Assembly (NCBI GenBank): GCA_016861025.1
Contig: BOKO01000004.1
Coordinates: 1-64,000 of the forward strand
Reading direction: 5' to 3'
Source: Chloroflexota bacterium
GTDB lineage: Bacteria > Chloroflexota > Anaerolineae > Caldilineales > Caldilineaceae
DNA: 64,000 nucleotides
Positions 43,153-53,963 of the stretch are shown in pieces (position 1 is the first letter of the stretch; each line of letters starts with the position of its first letter). A program made the position numbers and the translations under genes. The notes under the pieces were generated by a model. That model was not told the DNA's origin. It searched no databases and saw only the letters and a program-made list of their open reading frames with translations.

Positions 43153-44256
43153 ATGACAAAACCTCGACCCATGCATAGCCCAGTCGACGACGCCCGGCGC
43201 GGCGAGATGGAAACACCCCGATGCAGCACACAGCTCCTGCGCCTGTTCATAGAGCATACGCCGGCCTCAATCGCCATGTTTGACCGCGATATGCGCTATC
43301 TCGTTGTCTCCCATCGTTTTCTTGCCGATTACGACCTGGGAGAACAGGCTCTGATCGGGCGATCTCATTATGAGGTGTTTCCCGAAATTCCCGAACGGTG
43401 GAAGGAGATTCATCGTCGCTGCCTGGCGGGCGCGGTGGAGCGCTGCGAAGAAGACCCTTTCCCCCGTAAGGACGGCAGGATCGACTGGGTGCGCTGGGAG
43501 ATTCGCCCGTGGCATGAGGAAAACGGCGAGATCGGCGGCGTCATTTTGTTTTCCGAGGTCATCACCGAACGCAAACAGGTGGAAGAAAACTTGCGTCTCA
43601 GCCGCGACCGTCTGGTTGAACTGACGCGACGACTCGTCGAGGCGCAAGAGGCGGAGCGCCGCGCCATCGGGCGCGAGCTGCACGACCAGATCGGGCAGAT
43701 GCTGACCGCCATTAAGCTCACGCTGGAGATTGCGGGGCAGTTGCCGGCTGAGGCGGCGGCGAAAAAAATCGTACAGGCGCAGGAGCTTGCCACTGATCTG
43801 CTCAGTCGCGTCAGCCGTCTATCGATGGAACTGCGCCCGGCCATGCTCGACGACCTGGGGCTTGTCCCGGCGCTGGTGTGGTATGTCAACCGCTATCAGG
43901 AACAGACGGGCATCAACGTCGAGTTCAAACACAACGGTGCGGAGAGCAGGCGATTTTCGACAGCGATCGAGATGACGATCTATCGCATTGTTCAGGAAGC
44001 ATTGACAAACGTGGCGCGCCATGCGCACGCCACCTCCATCCAACTCACGATCTGGATGAACGGAGACTGGCTGGAAGTCCGGATCGATGACGATGGTGTA
44101 GGCTTTGATGCGCAGACAGCGCTGGCGCAAAACCGTGGGCTGACCGGCATGCGTGAACGCGCCGAACTTGTCGGCGGGGTGTTCCAAATCGAATCGGAAA
44201 AAGACAAAGGCGCACGGCTGCTTGTCCGTCTGCCCCTGCACGAGAGTGTCTCATGA
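43153..44256 (+). CDS. PAS-domain sensor histidine kinase (NarX/LiaS type)
   Basis: The 367-residue kinase lacks membrane spans. A PAS domain (~30-140) has LIEHTPASIAMFDRDMRYL and ends at SEVITERKQVEE. The HisKA_3 helix carries His177 in GRELHDQIGQM, and the HATPase domain has IVQEALTNVARHA and GRGLTGM-like GLTGMRERAEL. It would phosphorylate the response regulator that overlaps it by ATGA. The start at 43153 has AGGAG in front; an upstream in-frame start lacks one. It likely senses a cytoplasmic ligand or redox state through PAS. Confidence 0.92.
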   Translation: MTKPRPMHSPVDDARRGEMETPRCSTQLLRLFIEHTPASIAMFDRDMRYLVVSHRFLADYDLGEQALIGRSHYEVFPEIPERWKEIHRRCLAGAVERCEEDPFPRKDGRIDWVRWEIRPWHEENGEIGGVILFSEVITERKQVEENLRLSRDRLVELTRRLVEAQEAERRAIGRELHDQIGQMLTAIKLTLEIAGQLPAEAAAKKIVQAQELATDLLSRVSRLSMELRPAMLDDLGLVPALVWYVNRYQEQTGINVEFKHNGAESRRFSTAIEMTIYRIVQEALTNVARHAHATSIQLTIWMNGDWLEVRIDDDGVGFDAQTALAQNRGLTGMRERAELVGGVFQIESEKDKGARLLVRLPLHESVS

Positions 44257-44897
44257 TCTCCATCATCCTTGCCGACGACCATCAGATCGTGCGTGAGGCG
44301 CTGCGTCTTTTGCTCGAAACGCAGCCCGATTTGCACGTGATCGCCGACACAGGCGACGGGCTGGAGGCGTTGCAACTGACGGAGAGACATCAGCCCGATC
44401 TGTTGATCGTCGATATGAGGATGCCCGGCCTTTCAGGGCTGGAGGTGGCGCGACGCGCAAAGCGCATTTCTCCCAACACAAAGGTGATCGTGCTTTCGAT
44501 GCATGACGCTGAGAGCTACGTAGTCGAGTCGCTGCAGGCGGGCGTCGCCGGTTATGTGTTGAAACAAAGCTCCTCGCAAGAGCTGCTCTTTGCGATCCAG
44601 CAGGCGCTGGCGGGGAATCTGTTTCTCAGCCCATCGCTTAACGAACTCGCCATCCACACATACATGCAACGTACACAAGATGCCCGCGCCTTCGATCCGC
44701 TCGATGCGCTCACTTATCGCGAACGTGAAGTGTTTCAACTTGCCGCCGAGGGGTTGAGCAACCCGCAGATCGCCGAACGCCTGACGTTGAGCGTCCGAAC
44801 CGTTGAAATGCACCGCAGTAACTTCATGAAGAAGTTAGGGTTAAAATCACAGACCGACGTGGTGAAGTATGCCGTCAAACAGGGGATGGTGGAATAA
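44253..44897 (+). CDS. NarL/FixJ-family response regulator
   Basis: The 214-residue protein has a receiver domain with Asp54 in LLIVDMRMPG as the phosphorylation site, plus the acidic pair in LADDHQ and a late Lys in VLKQSSS. A LuxR-type helix-turn-helix (LTYREREVFQLAAEGLSNPQ, LTLSVRTVEMHRSNFMKKLG) follows. It is the partner of the upstream kinase, with an ATGA overlap. Its targets are not shown by sequence. Confidence 0.95.
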   Translation: MISIILADDHQIVREALRLLLETQPDLHVIADTGDGLEALQLTERHQPDLLIVDMRMPGLSGLEVARRAKRISPNTKVIVLSMHDAESYVVESLQAGVAGYVLKQSSSQELLFAIQQALAGNLFLSPSLNELAIHTYMQRTQDARAFDPLDALTYREREVFQLAAEGLSNPQIAERLTLSVRTVEMHRSNFMKKLGLKSQTDVVKYAVKQGMVE

Positions 44898-45014
44898 ACC
44901 TCAGAAAATACAGGGCGCCCCTCGCCCAATTACCGTACACACCCCACTAACCTCAGAATCGTCTCTCTGGTATCATAGAAGCAATAAATGGCGATGAAAT
45001 ACCAGAAGGCAACT

Positions 45015-48000
45015 ATGAATGATCCGATCCGCATTTTGCTCGTAGATGATAGTTTCTATTTCCTTGACGCAGCGCGCGACTTTTTTCAATTTCAGGACAT
45101 GCTTGCTCGGGTGGACGCGGCAGCCAACGAGGAAGAAGCCATCGCCCAATCCATGTCGCTGCAACCCGACGTGATCCTGCTGGACTTGAACCTGGGTCAG
45201 GCGTCAGGTCTGGACCTCATTCCGATCTTCAAGGAACAACTGCCTGAGACCAGGATCATCGTGCTGACCATGATGGCGGAGGAGGGCTATCATGCGGCGG
45301 CTTTGCAGGCAGGCGCGGATGGCTTTGTACACAAGTCGTCAATGGTGAAAACCCTGGTGAACGCCATTCTCGAAACGATGCGCCACACCCCTTTGACCGA
45401 GACGGACGCGCAGGGATTCAATGCAGCGGTGCACGCCGAACAAGCCGGCGACTATTTGCAGAGGCTGGCAACGCATTCGCCCGATTTGATCTACCGCTAC
45501 GAATTTACGCCGCAGCGCGGCTTCACCTATGTCAGCCCTTCCGCCGCTGCCGTGACCGGCTATACGCCGCAGGAACATTACGCCGACCCAGAGCTGGGAT
45601 TCAAGCTGATTCATCCAGACGACCTGCCCATCCTTGAGCAGATTGTACGAGGGGATTTCAACGCACAGCAAGCGTTCGAGTTGCGCTGGGTTCGCAAAGA
45701 TGGAACCATCCTGTGGACGGAACAACGAAACGTCAAGATTTTCAACGAAGCCGGCGAGTTGATCGCGATCGAGGGCATAGCCCGCGATATCACCGAGCGC
45801 AAACAAATGGAAGGCGCATTGCGGTCTTCCGAGCTTTTTGCTCAAAAGACCCTGGATGCGCTGACCGCCAATATCGCGATTCTGGACGAGACAGGCGTGA
45901 TCGTGGCTGTCAACCGTTCATGGCGCGCCTTCGCCCGGGCGAATGGAATCGATCCGGCGTTGGTGTCAGAGGGCGTCAACTATCTTGGCGTCTGTGACGC
46001 GGCGCGCGGCAAAAATGCGCAAGAAGCGTTTGCTGTCGCCGCCGGCATCCGGGCGGTGTTGCGGGGCGAACAAGAATCCTGTCAGATCGAATACCCCTGC
46101 CATGCGCCCGGCGAACAACGCTGGTTTGTCGCACGGGTCACGCGATTCAGCGAAGGCGCAACCACGCGGGTCGTCGTGGCGCACGAGAATATCACCGAAC
46201 GAAAGCTTGCCGAGCAGACAATCGCCGCCAGCGAGGAGCGCTACCGCCAGATCTTTGAGTCAAACCCGCAGCCAATGTGGGTGTACGATCTCGAGACCCT
46301 GCGGTTCCTGGCGGTCAATGATGCAGCGATCGTTCATTACGGGTACAGCCGCGAGGAATTCCTCAACATGACGCTTCGGGACATCCGCCCCGCCGAAGAT
46401 ATTCCTGCGCTCATGCAAAACATTGCCAATGAAACATCGGTGATTCAGAACTCGACGGGCTGGAGACATCGGCTGAAAGATGGGCGGCTGATCGATGTTG
46501 AGATCACCTCTCATGTCCTGAACTTTGAGGGACGCCCGGCTCGATGGGTCATGGTCAACGATGTCACCGAGCGCAAGCGGGCGGAGGCGACCTTGCGTCT
46601 ACAAAGCGCGGCGCTGGAAGCCGCGGCAAACGCCATCGTGATCACAGATGTCAACGGCGCGATCCAGTGGATCAACTCCGCCTACACACGATTGACCGGC
46701 TATTCGAGTGCAGAAGTCATCGGCAAGAATCCGCGCATTCTCTCTTCCGGAAAACATGACGCCGCATTCTACAAAAACCTGTGGGAGACGATCCTGGCAG
46801 GGAAATCCTGGCACGGTGAATTGATCAACAAACGCAAAGACGGGTCGTTGTATGACGAAGAGCAGACGATCACGCCCATCTCCGATCACGCCGGCAGGAT
46901 CACACACTTCATCGGCATCAAACAAGACATCACCAACCGCAAACAGGCGGCGGCGAAGATTCGGCAGCAGATGCTGCGTCTAGCTGCGCTGCGCAAGATC
47001 GACCAGACCATTGCATCGAATCTCGATCTGCACGTCAGCCTGAATGTATTGCTTGAACAGGCGGTGGAGCTTCTGGCGGTGGACGCCGCCGCTGTTCTGC
47101 TTCTCAATGTCGCGACGAACACCCTGGAATTTGCAACCGGCGTCGGTTTCTGGACAGACGCCATTCAATCCGTCAGCGTGCCGTTTGGGGTAAGTCACGC
47201 CGGCATGGCAGCGTTGGAGCGCCGTCATATCCAACTTCCGAATCTGGCAGACGATCCAGACAACTTTCTTCACGCCAGCGCGCTGAAAGAGGAGGGTTTT
47301 GTCAGCTATCACGCTGCGCCGCTGATCATAGAAGATAGAGTTGTCGGCGTGTTGGAAGCCTTTAACCGCTCGCTGGCGGCGCACGACACGGAGTGGACAG
47401 AATTTCTCGACACCCTGGCCGGGCAGGCCGCCATCGCCGTGGAGAATGCTCGATTATACGCCGCCGCGCAACACGAACTGGCGGAGCGAACGCGGGCGGA
47501 GGCGGAGTTGCGCATTTTGAACAAAGAATTGGAAAAACGCGTGGAGGAGCGCACGCTCGATCTGAAGCGCCTCAATCTGGAGCTGGAGCGCGCTCTGCGC
47601 ATCAAGGACGAGTTCCTTGCCAATATGAGCCATGAACTGCGCACGCCGCTCACCGCCATCATCGGGCTTTCCGAAATTTTGACAGAGCAGATTGCCGGCC
47701 CTTTGAATGAGAAACAGCAGAAGTATATCAGCATCATCAACGAGAATGGCAGTCATTTGCTGGAGCTGATCAACGACATTCTAGACATCGTCAAGAGTGA
47801 AGCCGGTCGACTCACCCTCGACTACACCGACGTGGACATCGACGCACTCTGCCAGGCAAGCGTGCGCATGGTTGCCGAATTGTCGATGAAGAAGCAACAG
47901 AACATTCTATATCACGTAGACGCAGATATTGGACAGATCTGGGCGGATCAACGCCGTCTCAAGCAGATGCTCGTCAACCTGCTGAGCAACGCCGTCAAGT

Positions 48001-48755
48001 TCACACCCGAAAACGGCAAGATCGGACTGGAGGTGAAAGGGAATCAAGAGGACAACACCGTCTCTTTCACCGTCTGGGACACCGGCATCGGCATTCGAGC
48101 AGAAGACTTGCCTCAACTATTCCGCCCATTCGTGCAGTTGGATGCGGGCATTGCTCACAAGACAGGGGGGACGGGGTTGGGGTTGGCATTGGTCGCCAAA
48201 CTGGTGCGCCTCCACGACGGTCATGTCAGTGTAGAGAGTGAGCCGGGCAAAGGCAGTCGCTTCACGATCACGCTGCCGTGGCGGGCGCCGCTTGCCGTCG
48301 CCAAAGCCTCAGAAAAGACAACAACCATTGCATCGGACACGGCCAAACCCGCAGCGACGCCGGGAGCGACAATTTTGTTGGTGGAAGACACAGAATCCAC
48401 AATCCTGGTTCTGAAAGAGTATCTTGAGCATGCAGGCTATCGCGTCGAGGTTGCACACGATGGGAATAAAGCCATTGAACAGGCGAAGAAGCTGCATCCC
48501 GATCTGTTCCTGATAGATGTGCAGATGCCGGTGGTGGACGGACTGGAAACAACCCGAAGACTCAGAAAGGAGCCAGAATTCAGAGACGCCCCGATCATCG
48601 CCCTCACCGCGCTTGCGATGCCCAACGACCGCACGCGCTGTCTTGACGCCGGCATGGATGAGCACCTGACCAAGCCGGTGAATTTGAAAACGCTGCTCGG
48701 CGCGATCTCGAAAACCCTTTCCAGGCGAGTCCAGACAGACGATGACAAGAGCTAA
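45015..48755 (+). CDS. Hybrid histidine kinase with N-terminal receiver, four PAS, GAF and C-terminal receiver
   Basis: The 1246-residue protein has no membrane spans. In order: receiver (Asp57 in VILLDLNLG), PAS domains around RYEFTPQRGFTYVSPSAAAV, ALTANIAILDETG, RYRQIFESNPQPMWVYDL and AANAIVITDVNGAI, a GAF domain (LLEQAVELLAVDAAAVLLL), then HisKA with NMSHELRTPLTAIIG, HATPase with LVNLLSNAVKFTPENG and GGTGLGLALVAKLV, and a second receiver (LFLIDVQMPVVDG). A receiver at each end implies several phosphotransfer steps. It probably takes signals from the neighbouring kinase or others. The start is set at the ATG directly before the receiver; an earlier ATG at 44988 or 44994 is possible. Confidence 0.9.
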   Translation: MNDPIRILLVDDSFYFLDAARDFFQFQDMLARVDAAANEEEAIAQSMSLQPDVILLDLNLGQASGLDLIPIFKEQLPETRIIVLTMMAEEGYHAAALQAGADGFVHKSSMVKTLVNAILETMRHTPLTETDAQGFNAAVHAEQAGDYLQRLATHSPDLIYRYEFTPQRGFTYVSPSAAAVTGYTPQEHYADPELGFKLIHPDDLPILEQIVRGDFNAQQAFELRWVRKDGTILWTEQRNVKIFNEAGELIAIEGIARDITERKQMEGALRSSELFAQKTLDALTANIAILDETGVIVAVNRSWRAFARANGIDPALVSEGVNYLGVCDAARGKNAQEAFAVAAGIRAVLRGEQESCQIEYPCHAPGEQRWFVARVTRFSEGATTRVVVAHENITERKLAEQTIAASEERYRQIFESNPQPMWVYDLETLRFLAVNDAAIVHYGYSREEFLNMTLRDIRPAEDIPALMQNIANETSVIQNSTGWRHRLKDGRLIDVEITSHVLNFEGRPARWVMVNDVTERKRAEATLRLQSAALEAAANAIVITDVNGAIQWINSAYTRLTGYSSAEVIGKNPRILSSGKHDAAFYKNLWETILAGKSWHGELINKRKDGSLYDEEQTITPISDHAGRITHFIGIKQDITNRKQAAAKIRQQMLRLAALRKIDQTIASNLDLHVSLNVLLEQAVELLAVDAAAVLLLNVATNTLEFATGVGFWTDAIQSVSVPFGVSHAGMAALERRHIQLPNLADDPDNFLHASALKEEGFVSYHAAPLIIEDRVVGVLEAFNRSLAAHDTEWTEFLDTLAGQAAIAVENARLYAAAQHELAERTRAEAELRILNKELEKRVEERTLDLKRLNLELERALRIKDEFLANMSHELRTPLTAIIGLSEILTEQIAGPLNEKQQKYISIINENGSHLLELINDILDIVKSEAGRLTLDYTDVDIDALCQASVRMVAELSMKKQQNILYHVDADIGQIWADQRRLKQMLVNLLSNAVKFTPENGKIGLEVKGNQEDNTVSFTVWDTGIGIRAEDLPQLFRPFVQLDAGIAHKTGGTGLGLALVAKLVRLHDGHVSVESEPGKGSRFTITLPWRAPLAVAKASEKTTTIASDTAKPAATPGATILLVEDTESTILVLKEYLEHAGYRVEVAHDGNKAIEQAKKLHPDLFLIDVQMPVVDGLETTRRLRKEPEFRDAPIIALTALAMPNDRTRCLDAGMDEHLTKPVNLKTLLGAISKTLSRRVQTDDDKS

Positions 48756-48774
48756 CCAGGCTGTGACAAAGCAA

Positions 48775-48799
48775 GTCATCGCCTCCAGCGTGACATAGC
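48775..48799. repeat. Second copy of the 14.37-kb repeat
   Basis: 25 bases starting GTCATCGCCTCCAGCGTGAC match 14368-14392 with two differences. It overlaps the stop of the thioredoxin-fold gene. Confidence 0.6.
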
Positions 48800-49114
48800 G
48801 CTGTAGTCGGGTGAGTCATCGCCAAACGTCGCCTCGATCTGCTCAGGCGAGGGGTTGCCCAACGACCAGACGCGACCGTCGAGCAGGTAGGTGGGCGCGG
48901 CAAAGACGCTGTCGGGCGGCGGTTCAGGTGGGTTGGCGAGATCGATCACCTGCACGGCCACATGCGGATAGTCACGGCGGATCGTCGCGGCGACGCCCAC
49001 GGCGTATTCGCAGTTGGCGCAGTTTGGGATCACGTAGACGGTGAGTTGGCGTCTCGTCGCACCCATCTGAACGTCAGATTGTGTGGTCGTTGAGTCGAAA
49101 CGCGTGTGCGCCAT
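48776..49114 (-). CDS. Small thioredoxin-fold protein
   Basis: The 112-residue protein begins at the ATG at 49114; a longer in-frame ORF would overlap the glycosylase gene. Its active-site-like motif is CANC in VIPNCANCEYAV, followed by a helix and APTYLLDG with the cis-Pro. It resembles glutaredoxin- or thioredoxin-like small proteins. The C-terminal residues (SAMSRWRR) are encoded by a dispersed repeat. Partner and role are unknown. Confidence 0.7.
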   Translation of the reverse strand: MAHTRFDSTTTQSDVQMGATRRQLTVYVIPNCANCEYAVGVAATIRRDYPHVAVQVIDLANPPEPPPDSVFAAPTYLLDGRVWSLGNPSPEQIEATFGDDSPDYSAMSRWRR

Positions 49115-49191
49115 GGTTATCTCAATCCTTGCCAGGTCAGCTTCACTCACCGACGATAACCTCGAACTTGCTATGTTTGCTGTGATCTCGC

Positions 49192-49814
49192 CTACCTGGA
49201 CAGATAGTGATGCCACAACAACCGCGCGGCGACGCCGCGCCACGGTCGCCATGTCTCAGCCAACGCCAGCAGATCGGCGGGCGTCGGGCGCTGCGTCAGG
49301 CGCTTGACCTGCTGCGCGGCGGTCGCCAACGCCAGGTCGCCCACGGGCCAGGCGTCGGGCCGGCGCAGCACCATCAACAAATAAATTTCCGCCGTCCACG
49401 GTCCAATGCCCTTGAGCGACGTCAACGCAGCGCGTACGCCATCGTCATCCAGGTCAGCGAGATGGCCGGGATCGAAGACGCCGCTCTGGATCGCCGTTGC
49501 CAGCGCACGGGCATAGCCACTTTTTTGACGGCTGAAGCCGACCCTGCGCAGCTCCTCATCGGAAAGCGCCAGCACGCCCGCCGGCGTCACTGCGCCAATG
49601 CTTGCCTCCAGCCGATTGAAGGCGGCGCGCGCCGACGCCAGCGAAACCTGCTGCTCCAGGATCAACAGGACAAGCGTGGCGAAACCGGGTTCGCGCGCCC
49701 ACAATGGCGGCGGCCCGTGGCGTTCGACGATCTGCGCCAGGTCGGCGTCGCGCTGCGCCAGTTCCGCAACGGCGTGATGCAGACTCGCTTCGGTCAACGG
49801 CGCGTTCATGATGT

Positions 49815-49818
<4 letters not shown>
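49192..49818 (-). CDS. DNA-3-methyladenine glycosylase II-like (AlkA family, HhH-GPD)
   Basis: The 208-residue protein has an HhH-GPD fold: LLILEQQVSLASARAAFNRL, then the hairpin LTSLKGIGPWTAEIYLLMV, then WPVGDLALATA with the catalytic Asp. It removes alkylated bases from DNA. The ATG at 49818 overlaps the biotin carboxylase stop (ATGA), so it is translated together with an unrelated enzyme. It lacks the extra N-terminal domain of E. coli AlkA, as other short homologues do. Confidence 0.87.
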
Positions 49819-51425
<1,607 letters not shown>

Positions 51426-51459
51426 AGGCGCCTCCGAAGTGTCCAGATACATGCTCAGC

Positions 51460-51468
51460 ATTATATCA
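51460..51468 (-). promoter_or_regulatory. Extended -10 promoter of accC
   Basis: On the minus strand TGA-TATAAT (51460-51468), a perfect -10 hexamer with extended element and no good -35. Predicted start is near 51453. Confidence 0.6.
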
Positions 51469-51530
51469 ATTCTTCAGTAAACAAGAGGCGCAATAGACGC
51501 AGAAGATCTGGCAAACGGTGCGCTCGTTTC

Positions 51531-52529
51531 CTACTGCACTTCGAGCGTGGGCGCGTTTTGCAGGCGGCTCATCGCCGCCACCGCTGGCGCAAAAGGCAAC
51601 GCCGTCAGGTCATTGTACTGGCGCAGCAGATGATAGGTCAGCAGCAGTTGCGTCAGCGCCAGCGGATGGCTGTGCTTCGTCTCGGTGCGATCCTGGTATT
51701 CTCCAAACATATCCTCGCGCAGCGGCTGGAGGTCGGGCAGATGCCGCCAGATGGCGTCCTCAAGCTCCTGAGCGTGCTCAGCAGTGACGTTGCCGTCGAT
51801 CTCCAGGAAATCGACCGGCAGACCGTCGGCGCGCCCCAGCCGCAGCCGGATGCCCGCCTCGCCATCGTTGCGCTCAACCAGATAGCTCAGATCAGGGTGC
51901 GGGATCGTCGGGCGCAGGGTCAGGCGCACGTTGAGCTGTGGCCCCGCATCCTCCAACGCCACGCCCGGCGGCGGGTGGAACTGCACGACGATGTCGGAAT
52001 GCTTGCGCTGCGGGCGGATGAAGTCGCGCGAATCCGGCTCACGTTTAACCAGTTCTGCGCGCACCTGGTCGGCGGTGTAGCCACGTTTGGTGGTGTCGCG
52101 CTTGATCTTCCACACCGTGCGCAGGTCTTCGGGCGGGTCGAGATAGACCTTCACGTCGTAGAACTGGCGCATGACCGACGTGTAGAAGCCGAGCAACCCT
52201 TCCACGATCACGAACTGCTTGGGCTGGACATATTCGGGGCGCACCAGCGTGCCGGTCGAATGGTCGTAGACCGGCTTGAGGATCGGTTGACCGTAGTGCA
52301 GGCGCTCCAGATGCAGCTCCATCACATCCAGATAGTTGCACTCCGGGTGCAGCGCGGTGATGCCCAGTTCAGCGCGTTCGCGGCGGTCGAACTTGTGATA
52401 GTCGTCGGTGCAGACGTGCGTGACGCGGTCAGGGCCGAGCAACTGCACCAGCCCACGGCTGATCGTGGTCTTGCCCGCTGCGCTGTCGCCCACGATGCCG
52501 ATGATAATTGGCCGTTTTCCTCGCAGCAT
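51531..52529 (-). CDS. prk: Phosphoribulokinase, plant/cyanobacterial-like
   Basis: The 332-residue kinase makes ribulose 1,5-bisphosphate from ribulose 5-phosphate. Walker A is GDSAAGKTT, followed by CTDDYHKFDRRER, TALHPECNYLDV, and VYDHSTG. The order and length fit the class II (plant and cyanobacterial) enzymes. The N-terminal regulatory Cys pair of plant enzymes is not evident, so thioredoxin control is unlikely. The start is set at MLRGKRP with AGGAG in front. It is the last gene of the cbb operon, 16 bases after cbbX. Confidence 0.93.
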   Translation of the reverse strand: MLRGKRPIIIGIVGDSAAGKTTISRGLVQLLGPDRVTHVCTDDYHKFDRRERAELGITALHPECNYLDVMELHLERLHYGQPILKPVYDHSTGTLVRPEYVQPKQFVIVEGLLGFYTSVMRQFYDVKVYLDPPEDLRTVWKIKRDTTKRGYTADQVRAELVKREPDSRDFIRPQRKHSDIVVQFHPPPGVALEDAGPQLNVRLTLRPTIPHPDLSYLVERNDGEAGIRLRLGRADGLPVDFLEIDGNVTAEHAQELEDAIWRHLPDLQPLREDMFGEYQDRTETKHSHPLALTQLLLTYHLLRQYNDLTALPFAPAVAAMSRLQNAPTLEVQ

Positions 52530-52545
52530 AGAATCACTCCTGTCG

Positions 52546-53448
52546 TTAGCCTGCCGGCTGGTCGATTCCACCCTGAAAGACGCGACTCTGGCGCACGTCG
52601 GCGGCGTCGATGCGCATTAGTTCCGCTTTGCTCACGGCGCCGCCGGCGCGTACAAGTCGGTTTGCCTGGCGCAGCTTGATGCGGTCGAGCGCATTGCGGA
52701 CGCTGCGCGCGTTGGAGAAGTGAGGTTGCATCATGCGCAGCGCCAGATACTCATGAAACGCCTGCCGCGACGCGGCGTCGAACGCGTAGTTCTGCTGGAA
52801 CACCATCATCTCTGCGATCTGCATCAACTCCTCTAACGTGTAGTCGGGAAAGTCAATGTGATGGGCGATGCGCGAGTGAAAGCCTGGATTGGCTTGAAAG
52901 AAGGTCGCCATCCGATCTTTGTAGCCCGCCAGGATCACGACTAGATCGCCGCGCTGATTCTCCATCGCCTGCAAGAGCATCTCGATCGCCTCCTGCCCAT
53001 AGTCGCGTTCATTTTCAGGGCGATAGAGATAGTACGCCTCGTCGATGAAGAGCACGCCGCCGGTGGCTTTTTTGAGCATCTCCTTTGTTTTCGGCGCAGT
53101 GTGTCCGACATACTGACCGACCAGATCATCGCGCGTGGCGACGACCATGTGTCCCTTGCGCACGTAGCCGAGGTGGTGCAGGATTTTCGCCATGCGCATC
53201 GCCACGCTGGTCTTGCCGGTGCCGGGCTGACCCGTGAAGCTCATGTGCAGGGTTGGCGGCTCGGTGCTTAGCCCCATTTGCTCGCGCAGCCGCGCCACCA
53301 GCAGCAAGCTGGCGATCTCCCGGATGCGCGTCTTCACCGGCGTCAGCCCGATCAGCTCGCGATCCAGTTCGTCGAGCAGTTGCTGCACGTTCGACTCGCG
53401 ATAAGCGGCGTCCAGGTCGATGGTTGTGAGTGTTTCCGTGGTGGTCAT
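52546..53448 (-). CDS. cbbX: RuBisCO activase CbbX (AAA+)
   Basis: The 300-residue AAA+ protein pulls sugar-phosphate inhibitors out of red-type RuBisCO by threading the C-terminal tail of the large subunit. Walker A is TGQPGTGKTSVA, Walker B VLFIDEAYYLY, the sensor region AGYKDRM and an arginine-finger region NPGFHSRI. It fits form IC/ID partners and sits between cbbS and prk. GGAG precedes the ATG. Confidence 0.95.
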   Translation of the reverse strand: MTTTETLTTIDLDAAYRESNVQQLLDELDRELIGLTPVKTRIREIASLLLVARLREQMGLSTEPPTLHMSFTGQPGTGKTSVAMRMAKILHHLGYVRKGHMVVATRDDLVGQYVGHTAPKTKEMLKKATGGVLFIDEAYYLYRPENERDYGQEAIEMLLQAMENQRGDLVVILAGYKDRMATFFQANPGFHSRIAHHIDFPDYTLEELMQIAEMMVFQQNYAFDAASRQAFHEYLALRMMQPHFSNARSVRNALDRIKLRQANRLVRAGGAVSKAELMRIDAADVRQSRVFQGGIDQPAG

Positions 53449-53457
53449 TGGCGCTCC

Positions 53458-53481
53458 TTTCTCCCCATCTTCCCATCTCCC
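53458..53481. repeat. CTCCCCATCT repeat between cbbS and cbbX
   Basis: Short CTCCCCATCTTCCCATCTCC tract in the 32-base gap. It is another member of the simple-repeat family. Confidence 0.6.
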
Positions 53482-53870
53482 TACCGCCTCACCTGCAACG
53501 TGTACTTCACCTGTCGGTCGGCGAACTCCTGCCGCTGTAGCTCGAACTCCGGCTCGACCGTTGGACGGTTGACGATGAAGCTGAGCGCCGTGGTGGCGCG
53601 GCCCAGGCTGCGGTCATAGCCGTTGACGCGAATGTAGTGTTCCGGGAAGGCTCGGCGGCAGGCGGTCACCTCCTGCATGATGGCGACAGCGTCGCGGATG
53701 TCGAACATCGGCAGCCCCCACATCTCCCAGTAGGTGTTGCGCGGGTGCGGGTCGTCGGTGTATTCGATGGAGATGGGCCAGCCATTGTCGAGGCAGTATT
53801 GAATCTGCGCCTTGATCTCCTCATCGGTGAAATCGGGCAAAAACGAAAATGTTCCCTGCGTGATTCTCAT
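53481..53870 (-). CDS. cbbS: RuBisCO small subunit, red-type
   Basis: The 129-residue protein begins MRITQGTFSFLPDFTDEEI, the usual form IC start, and has the YWEMWGLPMFDI segment. Its C-terminus continues into a long hairpin extension (FIVNRPTVEPEFELQRQEFA), a mark of red-type small subunits that line the central channel of the hexadecamer. AAGGAG precedes the ATG at 53870; the frame is open upstream but that region is repeat DNA. Confidence 0.95.
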   Translation of the reverse strand: MRITQGTFSFLPDFTDEEIKAQIQYCLDNGWPISIEYTDDPHPRNTYWEMWGLPMFDIRDAVAIMQEVTACRRAFPEHYIRVNGYDRSLGRATTALSFIVNRPTVEPEFELQRQEFADRQVKYTLQVRR

Positions 53871-53895
53871 TGCGCGCTCCTTGTTATAGCAGTTG

Positions 53896-53963
53896 CGAGA
53901 TTGAGGTTGAGAGATCGGAGATTGGGAAATCATCACAATCTCCAATCTCCAGTCTCCAATCTT
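53896..53963. repeat. Repeat-derived hairpin between cbbL and cbbS
   Basis: GGAGATTGG (53917-53925) and CCAATCTCC (53942-53950) pair perfectly inside a run of GAGATTG and CTCCAAT units that fills most of the 91-base cbbL-cbbS gap. It could tune the ratio of the two subunits by affecting mRNA stability. Confidence 0.7.
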
